From NCBI RefSeq assembly GCF_949628215.1, contig NC_134277.1, positions 33,121,058-33,185,057 on the forward strand: DNA of 64,000 nucleotides, read 5' to 3'. Below are positions 48,301 to 62,136 of this stretch, in pieces. The position numbers were made by a program, and so were the translations under genes. The notes below the pieces were generated by a model. That model did not search any database. It saw nothing but the letters and a program-made list of their open reading frames with translations, and was not told the origin of the DNA. Position 1 is the first letter of the stretch. Each line of letters opens with the position of its first letter. This DNA comes from Phalacrocorax aristotelis (taxonomy: Eukaryota > Chordata > Aves > Suliformes > Phalacrocoracidae).

Positions 48301-51300
48301 CACCAGATTCTGTGAGCAAGGTCCCCTCCAGGAAAGTCAGAGTTTTGTCTTCATGACAGCATACCATGTTGCCATGGCTTTTTCCTGTTGCTGGTTTGGT
48401 AAGCAAACAAACCTTTTATGAGTTCATTCAGTGATCCGGTTCATGCTAAGAAGAGAGACTTAAGCTTCCAACTTCTCCGTGCAACTCCCTCTTAAATCTG
48501 TCTTAATGCAATTTCTAAAAATTTTTAGGTTAAAGCCAAGTACTGTTCTTGACCACTTGTCAAAAGATCATTTTTGTAAAGGAGTCCCACTGTGATGTTC
48601 TGTTAGGGAACTTGAGGCTGAAAATGTCCTGTTTTTCTTTTTTAAAGGTCAGCCCTTGTCAAGTGAATCTCAAACTGAATACCCCTTGCTTTTTCTGACT
48701 GGATCAGCTGGTATAATAAATTGAGTCACCTCTCCTTGCAAAGTGATATATATGGAAATCTTGCTTGATAAATTGCTTTGGTTCAAGTAGGAGCTGAAGT
48801 CTGTAAAACCTTCTAGCCAATTGCATGACCATGCTGCTCTCCAATTTTCTTTGTTTCACTGAATTCTGTCTGGTGAGTAAGTCTCGCCCAGAAGGACTTG
48901 CAGAGCTGGTGAGCAGGAATCTCTAATAGCAGCAGCTCTGGGTGTTGGCTCTCTGCTGTGTGGCACCATAGCAATTTGGGAGTGGCTTTGTTTAATTAAT
49001 AATCAAAACACTGTACTTGCTGCCTTTAGTTTTATTAGGGAAGGGGGGAGAGAGAGTGCACCTGTGGCTTAGCACAGCAATGAGGTTTAAATGTTATGGC
49101 AAATACGTGGCAAAGACTTTTTTCTGTCCATGAAGGATGATATAATTTTCCTTTCTCTTTGTGTGTTTTATGCAGGTTGATATTTCATTCTGAATGTACT
49201 GGAGAGGGCATCCTAACGCAGGAATGCAATTCTCAGTCAACAAATCTGAGATGGCTAAAAGTTAATGCTGGGTTTATTGTGCTGGTTAAACAATAGCTTG
49301 CAGCTAAGTGGTACAAAGAATGCTACTGCAGTTCTACTAACAGGAAGTGAATTGGGTATAAAACAAAATGCAAATAAAAGCTCCACCCTACAGTTTTGGG
49401 GGTTTTGTTATCTTTCTCCATTTTTAAGAATGTGTTATTCTCCAGTTCATGCTAAGTTAATGTAAAAGATATTAATGAAAGACCCAGAAACATTTCTTTC
49501 CCCATTAGCTCGAGGTGCCAGCATTGATATTTTGGAAAATAAATGAAGTTGTGATTCATTAACCTGCAACTTCAGGACAAAACGTCACAGAAATTTGAGT
49601 GATTTTGGACTCAGCACTTGGGTCCGCAACCCAGTTTTGTGTCTGGTGCCTACTATTACTGGATTTACTCAGGACTCTCTACTCAGTCACCCTCATGTTC
49701 TTGCTGATAAGAAACACTTTGTTAACCATGGGTTAGATATTTAGCATTGCACAACGACTACAGCTTTTACCTTTCTGGAGGACTTTCATTTGGATATGAA
49801 CCTGGGTCATTCTAGATTTCTTGCTGGGCATCTCAATATGACATCTACAACTTGGGTCCATTTTTTCTTTAAGGGACCTCTAGCATTTATGGCTCCAAAA
49901 AGGAAAGCAAATTACCAGCAGTTGTAAACATATAAAATTATTCATATAGATCAACTAAGTTCTGAAACTTGTACTATTATAATAACAAAGAGAAGTAATA
50001 TAAATGGAGATGTGAAAGCACAGAGTGCTTGTGAGGCTGATGGTGTCACCTATGCCAGAGCTACTGGAGAAGAGCACTGTAAATGCACACAACATTTACA
50101 TTACATTTACATTTCAGCAGGTCACAACACAGCTACATGACTGTTTGGAAAAGCTTCTGTGTTTGAGTGGGAAATCTTAGCTTATGTGATATGATACCAT
50201 GAGATATCCCCAAAGGAATGAAACTGGCCTATGCAGCACTGTGGTTATTTGGGAGACGGCAGTGATCATACTGTCATTTTGACAGACTGAGTGCATTGAG
50301 TTTATAATTATGGGATGATCAGTTAACTGCTTAGCCAGGTGCCTTCATGCCTACACCGTCCCTTTCTCACAGTCACTGGAGAACTTCCCATTTCTTCTTG
50401 GGTCAGCTTTGCCATATTGCTGAATACACCTTCCTTCACCAGGACTACATGAAGGGTTTCACTTCTGCCAGGCATGGTTTTAAGGTTAAGCTGAGGTATG
50501 CCTGTGTGTCGTGTATAAATGCTCACTTATATCCTGGTTCCTGTCCAGTTTCTGGGGACTGGCTTTGAACTGAGGCACCAGCTTAGAGTGAGATCTCAGC
50601 CCACTACCTGAATGACCTGGGGGCATGATGATGCATATGTGTGTGATTGTAACTCTTGGTTTTAAAATAATGTGACAACTATTTTAAGGTTACCTGCCTC
50701 AAATTTTTTAATTAATTCCTTCATTTTTCATCCTTCCCACTTACAGAGATGTTAAGATTCAATAACCTTTGAAATACTCTCCCTGTGGCACAGAATGTGG
50801 AAATATAAATCACACATGTGATGGAGCATGCATCTGTTCAGGCATCCTGAACTGGATGTGCTGGCAGAAGTGTCCTGGAACTACCTTCCTCTTAATTCCT
50901 GCTTTTAGCTCACTTGAAAAGTTAATTGGATATAGTTTGTCTGCATAAGCTGTAGCTTGACTTGTATTTCTACTTGGTTTAATGACTAATCTCTTTTCAA
51001 TCTATATATGTTTAATCAGGAGATGACCTAGACTAGATAATATGTCTGCTGCAAATGTTGTACTTGCAGCATGTTTCACTAAGCGATAGCAAATCTGTTG
51101 AGAATTCCTGCCACACAAATCCCTTTCAAAACACTTTTACTGGAGCAGAGAACACGTGTCAGATTGTGAATGGCTGCCTCCCTATTGCTTACTGCCTTGA
51201 TGTTTTCAAGAACGCTTTCAGGGATACAATATACCCATGCTATATTTATCCATGACGGTTTTAACTTCTCAAGCTGCTGCTAATTTAAGTTTCAAAGAAC

Positions 51301-51647
51301 TTCCTTTGGCATTAGGCAATTATTTATAGGTTGGTTAGATTTAAATAATTTGTCCTAAATCTCAGACCTGTCCTAGATCTTGTTTACTTTTGTTCCTGTT
51401 ATATTTCCTGTTTCTAATAAATGCAAATCTCCATATATCATTAAAATTTGCTTTACAAATTTCAAACTCTTCTGTCTGTCAAATCTACTTTTTAACATTC
51501 ATCTATGTTTGACTATACACATGCAGTCTCCAGAAAGAACAAGGGGTCTTGCTGAAGCAGTGACACAGTAGGCCTCTTTTTCAGTTAATATTTGTGAACA
51601 GGAAACAAGCTTCTTTCAGGGCCATTTCAAACATTTGATATCCATTA
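45334..51647. other. Intergenic DNA between CR1 and third LTR
   Basis: Six kilobases with no recognised exon of a known gene or repeat family. The only noteworthy element is the promoter-like block at 46,585-46,760. Short tandem ATTTTCATT units occur near 46,933-46,967 and ACATT units near 50,093-50,116. Confidence 0.5.
46585..46760 (+). promoter_or_regulatory. Promoter-like block with possible first exon
   Basis: A CCAATTGG at 46585, a TATAAA at 46629 and a strong donor-like GTAAGTTTT at 46761 are spaced like a CCAAT/TATA promoter (about -75 and -30) followed by a roughly 100-bp first exon. An ATG at 46660 opens only 15 codons. Another frame of the same stretch, without its own ATG, encodes a hydrophobic run ending VVLAGSA, like a signal peptide, and stays open to the donor in phase 1. 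No known gene was recognised. It may be an unannotated or dead gene, a non-coding RNA start, or chance. Confidence 0.25.
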
Positions 51648-51652
51648 AGATC

Positions 51653-52235
51653 TGTTGTGGTTTCAGCTGAGATAGGGTTAGTTTTCTGCATAGTAGCTAG
51701 TATGGGGCTATGATTTGGATTTGTGCTAAAAACAATGTTGGTAATGTGGAGATGTTTTAGTTGTTGCTAAGTAGTGCTTACACTAGTCAAGGTCTTTCTC
51801 CAGCTTCCCATGCTCTGCTGGGTGCACATGAAGTCAGGAGGCGAGGGGTCAAGCCAAGACAGCTGATCCAAACTGGCCAAAGGGATATTCCATACCATAT
51901 GATGTCATACTCAATATATAAATCTGGGGGAAGAAGAAGGAAGGGGGGGACATCTGGATTGATGGCATTTGTCTTCCAAAGTAACCGTTACGTGTGATGG
52001 AGCCCTGCTTTCCTGGAGATGGCTGAACACCTGCCTGCCCATGGGAAGGAGTGAATGAATTCCTCGCTCTGCTTTGCTTGTGTGTGTGGCTTTTGCTTTA
52101 CCTGTTACACTGCCTTTATCTTAACCCATGAGTTTTCTTGATTTTACCCCTCCCATTCTCTTCCCCCATCCCTCTGGAGGGGAGTAAGCGAGAGCCTGTG
52201 TGGGGCTTAGTTGCCAGCTGGGGCTAAACCACAAG
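51653..52235 (+). mobile_element. ERVL-type solo LTR, copy 3 (older)
   Basis: A 583-bp fossil solo LTR of the same family, beginning TGTTGTGG and ending in AAACCACAAG. It is flanked by a perfect 5-bp target duplication, AGATC, at 51648-51652 and 52236-52240. A TATA-like box lies near 51,918. It is clearly more diverged from the two other LTRs than they are from each other, so it inserted earlier or belongs to an older subfamily. No internal retroviral region remains. Confidence 0.9.
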
Positions 52236-52240
52236 AGATC

Positions 52241-55200
52241 ACTGCTTGCTGTTGTAAAATTGGAAAGCCTCATGGACTTTTCTGCTTGTTTGGTGAAGAG
52301 TGACGTCAAGGCTGTCCATCTGAGGGCCTTTTCATCATGGTCGACAGCCAACATTTAGCACTAACAACACTGCTACCGGTGGCACTACCTTGGAGAAGAA
52401 ATGCCAAAGCAGAGCCAATGCCTGCTCCCCTATGGGTGAATCTATTCCAAACCAATAAGTCATGCCTGGGAAGGGGCACTGTCAAGTTGAATGAATCTGT
52501 CTGTTGACAAATGATGTGCTGTCTCAGCAGGTGGTCAAGGCTCCCATTACAGTGCCTGGTGTAATGTCCATGGTGCAGCTGGTGCTAAGTGAGATCACTG
52601 CCTCTCTGGTGAGGCGGAGGGTAGGGGATCAGCTCTGCCAGCCCAGGCTGAGGAGTGCCTCAGTGCTGGCTCTAATTGTATTCCTGCTGCTGAGGAGCTC
52701 AGAAATGAAAGAGCAAACAACTGTGCTAAGCTGCTGCATTGGGGTAAATATAGGGAGGTTTTTCACGTGGTAGCCTGTTCAACAAAGCCCCTAAATATAT
52801 CCACATAGGGGAATAGCTGGCTATTTGTTTCCTTCTTGCCTGATTATTACAGATTAATATGCTGCCTTTTTCCCCCCTGTAATATTGTGGGCTTGAGGGA
52901 ACATAGGAAACAGCATCTCCTTTCAAATAAAATGGTAGGGAATGGTTCTTGATTGTTTGATCATTCTTGTCATATTGTTTACCTACTCTTTGTGTTGTAA
53001 ATGCTCAGCAAGACCTTTGATCCCTAAGCTGATCACATTCAGTGTATTGCTCAGGGTGAGGCCCTGCTGTGCATTCAGTGAAGTTATTGTACCTGAAGAG
53101 AAGAATTAAGGGACACAGGCTGCTTTGTGCAAACCAACCTGGAAGGATAGATGTGTTCTGGAAATTAAGCTTCTGTGTCTGTGCCTCAGCCATTCCTCTG
53201 CAGAGGGAGCAGCATTGCTGTGCAGGCTGGCTGCTGCATGCCTCGCTGTGTTTGCCTAGCTGGGTGGGTGCTAGGAGGCAAGGGGAAAGCAGATAGGAGC
53301 TCAGGCTGGTTTGCCTGTCATGCGTAGGACCCTTGACGAAACACAGGAGCTGTCATACAGCAAAAAGGAAAGAAACCTGCCCTGTGCTTTCTGTGCCGAA
53401 AAGGGAGAGCGTGATGGTCACTGCCAGCCCTTTCTGTCTGTTTCTTTACTGGGTGCAGCTCTGTGCTGGAGGAGGAAGCGAAGAAGCAGGGCAGGGATAC
53501 ACATGCTTACACCGTGGGCTTCCTGTAGCATAGGAAAGGATGCTGCTATCTCCCACAAAGCCTTCCACAAACCCTGTAGAAACAATTGCAATCACTCTTG
53601 ACATGAGTAACCTTGAGCGACTGCCTAATGGAGCCCACAGTGAATAGCTGCGTTGTGGAGGGTTTGGCTCACTTCTGTTCTTGCTGGTGTTTCAGAAGGA
53701 AGGATCCCAAGATAAATGGAGATAAATAGAGTCAGTAATATAATAAACCAGACAATGACAAAGTAGTGTTGAGCCACAATCAACACTCTCTGAAGGGACC
53801 AAAAATTTGCTGTCATGGATAAATGCCCATTTCTGGGTTATTTTATTTGTGCGGCTAACTTTAGAATACATAAAACGACAAAGTGATGTTTTAGTGAAAA
53901 AAACACCCTCTATCATGCCAGTCATTTTACTTAAAAATAAATGTGTTAGTTATAGTATTTTTTCTGTGATTGTGAAAATTCCTTTGGCTTATGAATAATA
54001 TTTATATTTTCTGTTCTGGTGCTAAAATAATATTCTAGTCACTTTTGAGAGAAAACAGCTGGAGAAGTATTTCCTTATTTACACCCCTTGCTGTAAAACC
54101 TACCAATCTTACCTTCTTTGATTCATTTACCAGCTTGGCTAATCCAAGTGGTCTTTCTTTGGTCATGCCTATAATTCCATTTCTTCTTCCTCATGGGATG
54201 GGCCAAGACATAGGCACAACCTACTTATGTGAGGAAGCGGCATGGTCTGGTGATAGGAGAGAGAGTGCAATGTGTAATCACTGTTAATGGGGAGGCCAGA
54301 TTCCCAAGCTCCTTCCCTGGCAAATCCATGCTGGAAAATGGCTGCTTAAAATAACTCAGACCAGGATCTTTGGTGCAAAGAATTTATTTTTTCACTTCAC
54401 AGGTATAGATTTTATGGAGAACACAGCCTATAAAGACACGCTTTTCACTGTTGTCCTTTATAACCTGTGGTAAATTTTTCCCCCTGTCATTCCATCTTTT
54501 GTTGAGTAGGAAAAGACTATACGTTACAATATGTTTTTTTTTTAAATATATGTCAGTGTGATGACCCTCCCTCCCCCTGGCAGCCACTGACAGCTGACTC
54601 ATATTTCTCTCCTAGAGAATGACAGCCTCAAGTCTGTCTTGATTCTGGCTCAAGTTTAGGAAAATATAATTTAAGCCATACAGGGGAATTTTCTACTAAA
54701 TAGCTTATCCTTTCTTTCTGACTGTCTTCCAGATTCAGTCTTACCTTTGTCATGCTTTATTTCTTGTTTTTCCTCTTAAATCTAGAGGATACAAATCTTG
54801 TGCAGACAAGGTAACAATGACCGGGAGGGTTCAGATGCATGTGCTCTCTTTCAAAACAAATTAACAAATATATCACTCTCAAGTTCCTTAGTGTCCGTTG
54901 TTTTGCAGTAAATTAACTAATGGTCTAGTAGCATGGGTTGCTAAATTATCATACCTACCTATCGTCTCTGTTGCTGTCTTACTCAAAGAATGAGTTGAAA
55001 TATAAAGACAAATTTTAGGTCCATATGGTATATGTGGAAAAGTTAAAAAAACAGCTGTAGAAAAAGAATACATTTTTCAAGCTTATTTAATGTGTTGTGT
55101 GGCTACATTTATGTAAGTTACTTCTTATATAAGTTACACTTACATCAGTTACCACTTATTTACATCAATTTGCACCTAAAATTAAAAAGGAAATCTGTAC

Positions 55201-58200
55201 TTTAATTCAGCATCTACTCTTGCCTATCGTTATGACTTCAACTGTGTAAGCTGTCCTTTTTCTGTTTAACAAGCTAACCTCTGTCTGCTGTTTTATTCCA
55301 GTTGCACAAAGCCTAGCTTGTATAGGAGATGAGTTTGAAATTTTTCTGTAATCATTGCATGGTAATTGCCTTGGTAACTACATGGATAATTAGAGATATG
55401 TTTTGTTCCCTGAAGAGGTGCATAAAGCTACGAGGGGATTAAAGCTAACATATACCAGAAGGATGAAGCCTTTCTATATCAAGCTTTTTATAAGAAGAGA
55501 TTGTAACCACCCCCACAATTTAACTGCAGAAACACACTTACAATGTGTTTGAAGCTTCATGCAATAAGTTTATATCCTTCTTATAGGTAATAAAGTTATT
55601 AATTAAAAATATTACCACCCATTATAGGGGAGGGACACAACATGTTACAAGTATGTACTTAAATTGCATTAAAGCACTTGATGTGTAGATAAATCACATA
55701 GAGTGATGGGTCCTCATATGCTTGTGTACATTCACCTTCAGGTACAAATAGGGAATTCAGTGCATCTTTTCTTATTCAGGGACTTTATGCTAACAGTTAA
55801 TCTGATTTTAGAGTAATACTGCTAACATAAGAGAAAAAAAATTGTAAGAAAACTTCAAGATGTGGTTAGTAACTAGCTGCACACTGAAGACCCAGGCTCT
55901 GCTCTGAGGTGATCACTGTTCTCTAAACAGAAGTTAGCTTCTGTTGTGGTGGATACAGTGCCATCCCTTTACTCCTCCTGCAGCCTCTCTTGAGCTGCAG
56001 TAGATACTCTGCCTCTAAACATAAGCCTCTCCCCTTAATTTGGACAAGGCCAGCTAGTATTTAGTTACTTGATAAACTTCAGATAAACTGGTAAAAATCA
56101 AGGGATTATGATTATTGTTTAATCATGTGTCAAAATGAACCAAGAAGAAAAATATTAGTACAGCAGCTATCATAGCTTCCTTTCATCTAAGCAGAGCCAG
56201 TATCGTCTACTAGGAAAATAGTGTTTTCTTTGTGCAGTAATCACTCACATGAAGTACTATGTGAGTGGTATAATGGCCAAAAAGGGGAAATGTGTTCACA
56301 TCAGCCTAAGTGCTACTGTTGGGGCCAAATTCTGCCCCCATTACAGTCCTAGTAAGCCCAACTACTCAGTGCAGACCTCTGATTCCTCATGTGTCAGTGG
56401 GCAGGCAGTTTAGAGAGGCACCCAGCTGTTGTGTTGGTTACCTACAAAAAGCATGGGAGCCACAGTAGTACTACCCATAATTCCTCCCCCCCGTATCAGC
56501 ATGCAAAACATTCTACACTTCTATAAATAAAATACCCTTAGAAGTACATTTTTTAATTCTGTATTTCATCAGTGAGTTTTGCCAATACATTCAGAATTTA
56601 TGCATACAAATACATAAGTGTTTTATTTTTCCCTGCACTGTTTTAAATTATTGTAATTATTTTTATGGAAGATTTTACTTGTTTTTCAACTTTGCTGTTT
56701 CAAAATGTGATTATCAGCCTGACATCTTTTTGGCAACTTGCCCCTATAGTCACTATGTAGTTTGAACATTTCCATGATTTATAAGCATAACCACCACAAA
56801 TGTATTGAGTCTACATGAATGAAATATATACATTGAGTAATGCCAAAGTTTGCTGGCACTGGCAATACTTGCTATTGTCAGACCTGGAACCACAGTTTCT
56901 TCTTTAAATTAATATTAACTTTACCTGGAGACGTAGCTCCCATAGACCTCTAGCACTGTAGCTAAGACTGTGGAATTACCTGTTTACCACAAATATTTCT
57001 GGAATTTACTCTTTCTCAAAGACATTGTTACCTCCAGGTTTGTTTATGGCTCAGTAGAGCATGTGAAACTATACAGCACAGGAGTTACTTTCTTTAGCTT
57101 TCTTGGTGAGTCATCCTTTCTCTAGAAGGACACGTATCCTTTGATTTGTTTTATGTGCAGGAAAGAAAGGCTTTATGCTTTAAGGTTTATGCATTGATTA
57201 CAAAATTGTGGATGCTCTCTTTCATTTATCTTGGAACAGTGCCTTTTTCCCCCCTTAATTTCAGGAATTCAAATGATTAATAGAACACATTTCACAGTCA
57301 GAAGGAGAAAACACTAATTAGTTTGTGCTTATTTTCATTCATATCAGCTGGATAAATGCACCTTCAGTTCCTTGTCCTGCCACATGCTTTTTGGGTGATC
57401 TTAACCTGCTTATGTTTTAGTTCCTTCTGTATAAAAATATGGAAAGCTAAACATCTTTAACTTCTGTGACTGTCTTCAGGGTAAATAACCAAAGGATCTG
57501 TCAGACTTTTTAATGCTACTCCCATATCGTAGGCAACCTCCTGGCAGCATACCTGCCTGTGGATAACAGCGTTGCCTAATGCTTAAGCTGTGTGGTCCTT
57601 TGCGCTCCAGAGATGCCCTATAGCTGTACCTGGGGCTGTACAAATTCAGCTCACCACCTGTGCATTCAGCACATTTGTTCAGGAAAGGCAGCTGCAAGGT
57701 ATCCCCAGTAGTCATACTTGATGGTGTTAATATAGTGGATACCACATAAACACTTAAGATAGGTTCACATTTCCACTGTTACCTTCTAGAAATATCATAC
57801 GAAAGAGTACTTATTAATTAAAAAATTCTCCATGAGACATCAACAAAGTTGTTTATTGGCTTTTATAAATAACAAACAAACCCTAAAGCTTTCTTTCTTT
57901 TAAAGGAGTTGCTCCACATCCCGTATCTTTAGTCCAAGAATGCAGAACAACCCATAACACATTTTCACTGGAGCGTAGCTCCCTGTGTATTAATTTATTT
58001 GGTTAGTAAATAAGAAAAGGCATTTTTCCAAGGAAAGAAAGATTGAGTTTCCAGTACCAGGGTAACTGCTGCTTTGAATCTTTGAGTTCCCTTTTGGGAA
58101 CTCATTATGGGATTTAGGAATTTTTGTCTTTTTTTTTTTTTTTTTGTCAAGGTCAAGAGTATATGAGTTAATGAGAACTAAAGCTACTGAGGCCATAAGG

Positions 58201-61200
58201 GAACATTTCTTTCAAATAGGGTGAGGGTGCTCCTTAATGGGCATGTATATGTGAAAATATTTGACAACAGTAACATTTATTGAATGTGGAGTTGTCTTCC
58301 AAGTGAAGCAGTGCAGGTCTGGGAGACGCAGGCTCTTGTTCCGCTCTTATGTGCTTTGATACAAATGCTCAAGGGCTGTGTAAAATCACAGCTTGTAAGC
58401 TTGAAGCAATAAATACCTTAGCAGACCAAGGCTCCTTTTCTCCCCATTCTGTGTAATACACCTCACCTTAAGGTGTAGCTTCTTCTCCAAGGCAGTCACT
58501 TTCCGCTTCTCTGTATGTGAACCTAAGGAATGAAGCCAGTAGTGTCTATATATTCGTGAACTCAGCTTTCCCCAGGTGGCTGAGTGCTAAATAGCAGGGC
58601 AGGTTCATGTGTGCCAATCTTTTAGAAACAATCATTTGGGGACGTGCAGCCAGGGTGTGCAAAGCAGTAATGAATGATCCTCAGTGTGCACAGAAAGGTA
58701 ACAGAAGACACTGTAGATCTTTTTGAAGTATTTTTAGGCTCTTTTCTGAAGCAATAACCAAGTCTAAGCACCAAAAAAAACCCCAAGGTGTGTTGTCTCA
58801 TGAAAGTTATAACTTGAAAAATTATTGCATGTTGTATTTTCCTCTTTCTCACAAGTCACACTTAGACGTGTACAAAGGGTGACTTGAAGAACATCTACTT
58901 AACAACATTTGGAGTTGGAATGATAGGGAAATTTTGAAATGCAGTGCTTGATATGGCAGTGTGAATTAAAGGGTGACTCTACTATATTTGGGTTCTTTTT
59001 TGTTATGCAAAGATAGGGAAACTGTTGGGCTTGTGTGTCTTCTCTTATTCTAAAGGGATCAGCAAATATCTGATACCTCTTAAAAGAAAAAGTCTACTGA
59101 AATAGATCCACTTTTAGTGACTAGTGGGTCAGTTACTTTACAATACACAGAGGCAACCCAAGATGGTAAGTGATGAATAGCATGAACACCTCGAAAAACA
59201 AGGAAAAGTTATGAATATATAGATTTCAAATTCTGGAGGTTTTCTGGTGGAGGAATAAATATTCCTCCCCTTCTGACTGGTGTTTTTTGGACTTTTTAAT
59301 TGCCATGGAGACTTTTTGTTTCCACCTGACTTGTACTGTGGATCCGTGCATCTATTTGAACAAAGGAAGAAACAAAAGGAAGCAAACCAGTGACTTGGCC
59401 AGTTCTGTGGGGGACACCTCAGCATTTGGAAGTTTCTCTGTGTCAGCCTTTGGCAAGAACACGTGTAGCACATGAAACAATCCAAAGTACATCAGCCTTA
59501 TTCTGCAAGATCAAGTTACTTTTGCATGTTAAGTGCTGAGGTGTCCCACAGTCTCTCACCTCCATGGTACACAAAGGTATGGTGGCTTTTCTTTTGTCCT
59601 GGTCGAGCACAAATATTTGCACACAGGAAAATGCTTTAGCTCTGCAGACGAATACATCAGCCACCTGCCTAGAAAAGCCAACGCCTTTCTGCACTGAGAC
59701 GGATACATAGGGGAGGATCCTGTTCTGTCAGTTCTCAGATTCCTGTGCCTCACCTCACTGACGTTAAGTCCACGTTTGTTTGACTACCCTTGCTCTGATT
59801 ACAACAGATAAGTCCAGACAGTAAAGCAGGCATGAATATGTGAAGAAGTGGTAATAAAGTTTGTTTCCCAGAATGTGTCTTGTTTATAGCAAAGGCAGAC
59901 CTCAGAGCAGTCTTTTATACAAAACATGGGCTTCCACAGCTGATGCTGTATTCTGCTGATGTTAATATTAGCATCCATACATATAACATATGGGTGATGA
60001 ATTCTGTAAAAGAACACAGGCTACACGGGTAGGCTTTCTCAGTTATTGGTCTGTATGTTGTGACTGAATTTATTCTGTGTAAAACAAATGCTGCCTTTGC
60101 ATTCACATTTTCATTCTTTTATTCTCTTCCTTCAGCTTTAACCCAAGCAGCAGAGGTCAATTAAACCTGGTTGGTTTAATTTAACTTAACCAAGGAACAA
60201 AAGGAACAGTTTCCCACTCTTCCTTAAGGGAGAGAAGTAAAGAGTATGAATAAAAATCTGTCCACTAATATTATGAATAAAACTGTGTGGCACACAAGCA
60301 AACAAAAAGGGAAGAAAAGAGGGAGTAGTGTCTCATGCCATTCATTTCAGAGGGAAAAATTGGGGAAAAAATAATGTTTTGTCTGCCATTGCACAAACTA
60401 CAGACATATTATCCTTAGCAATGAGAATTTAATCTGAGATCTGAGTTTTTGTTCCATCAGGAGAGATATTGCCTGGCAAAACAATATTCAAAAAGGAGAA
60501 GGCAGAAAGACTGTAACAGCTGTGAAATTAAGGATGAATGTTGAACTAAGGTGTGAACAGAAAATATGTGTGCAACATAGAGGGTGGTTTTTACCTGCAT
60601 ATCTAGCTCCACCAAAAGGACTGGATCTGAATCTTTAAGAATCAGAAAGATTTAGTTCCATTTCTCAAGGCTATGGCTGAGAACATATTTCAGCCTGGGT
60701 ACCTATGGGGATTTGATAAGGGAAAGAGGGTGAAACCCCCTTTAGTCACTTTACAAAGTAGATCTCATCGGACACAGAGGAATTCATGTGCCTGTGACAT
60801 TTCTGGAAAGTGGCTGCTGTTTGCTTGCATGAGTGGTTTGTCAAAGCTGTCAAAAACTTCTGCAGTGGTGAATACTATTCTAGATTACAGATGCAACCAG
60901 TATCAACAATACCTTTGGAAATTAATCCAGATTTTCTTCAAATGTTGAAATAATATGCATTGCAGTGTAGCTATAAAAGCTAGCTCTTGTTTGAGAATGA
61001 AAGTCAGTGATATTTGTATTGTTCTGAAAATGTTGTTATTTATAATTTAGTATTATATTTAATTCATGTATTTTATTTCCTGTCTGATGGTTCAATATCA
61101 AATGCCCAAAATAAGGAGAACAACAGTAGACTTCTAGGCCCAGGGCTTGTATTACTTGTTTCATCCACAATCCCAGTAAGTGATAATTCTACCATTTATT

Positions 61201-61496
61201 TTCTGTTACAGCACTGAGATCAGTCAGACTACGGAGTTTAGCATTCCTAAGCCCGGCATATTCTGGACTGTGGTCCTGAATCACAACCCTTTTGGGATTC
61301 CAGCTTTGTGGATTCTTGACAGCCCTCTCCTTGCTTATTATTGGATCCACTAAAAGAACTGACCCAAATGACCTAAGCATCTTTGGAGAAACTGGAGCAA
61401 AGGCTACACATCAGCATTTCTCAGGACAGTAAATTCAGAGGGTAACAACAGGCACAAGATGTGAGTTCAGTTTTGTAACCTTATAGAAACATAAAC
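52241..61496. other. Intergenic DNA, right part
   Basis: Nine kilobases, mostly AT-rich, without a recognisable exon, RNA gene or interspersed repeat. A T-run lies at about 58,129-58,145 and a small hairpin just before it. Confidence 0.5.
58083..58104. repeat. Perfect short inverted repeat
   Basis: A 9-bp stem (TGAGTTCCC paired with GGGAACTCA) around a TTTT loop. It could fold as a small hairpin, but no function is evident. Confidence 0.8.
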
Positions 61497-61497
61497 T

Positions 61498-62136
61498 CAT
61501 AGAATCATTAAGGTTGGAAATTACCTCTAAGATCATCAGGTCCAACCATCAACACAACACCACCATGTCTCCTAAACCATGTCCTGAAGTGCCACGTCTA
61601 CATGTTTTTTGAACACCTACAGGGATGGTGACTCCATCACCTCTCTGGGCAGCCTGTTCCAATGCCTGACTACTCTGCCAGTACAGAAATTTTTCCTAAT
61701 ATCCAATGTAAATCTCCCCTGATGCAACTTGAGTCCATTTCCTCTTGTTCTATCACTAGTGACTTGGGAGAAGAGACCAACCCCCACCTCACTACAACCC
61801 CCTTTCAGGTAGTTGTAGAGAGCAATAAGGTCTCCCCTCAGCCTCCTTTTCTCCAGACTAAACAAGTTCCCCCAGTTCCTTCAGCTGCTCCTCATAAGGC
61901 TTGTTCTCCAGACCCTTCACCAACTTTGTTGCCCTTCTCTGGATACGCTTTAGAACCTGAATGTCTTTCCTGAGGTGAGGGGCCCACAAGGGAACACAGT
62001 ATTTGAGGTGCAGCCTCACCAGTGGGCAGTACAGGGGCACGATCACTTCCCTACTCCTGCTGGTCACACTATTGCTGATACAAGCCAGGATGCTGTTGGC
62101 CTTCTTGGCCACCTGGGCACACTGCTGGCTCATGTT
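61498..62136 (-). mobile_element. CR1 LINE, 5'-truncated copy
   Basis: A CR1 3' fragment on the - strand with its 3' end at about 61,498. The - strand encodes two well-preserved pieces of the reverse-transcriptase C-terminus, 62133-61858 ([37 protein letters not shown]) and 61865-61617 ([30 protein letters not shown]). They overlap in different frames, so there is one frameshift near 61,860. The 5' truncation lies just upstream of the SQQCA segment. Confidence 0.93.

Noticed and set aside
57476-57745. An 89-codon - strand frame considered as a possible AGR3 exon
   Set aside because: It contains none of the AGR family blocks, and the real AGR3 terminus was found at 63,967-64,000.
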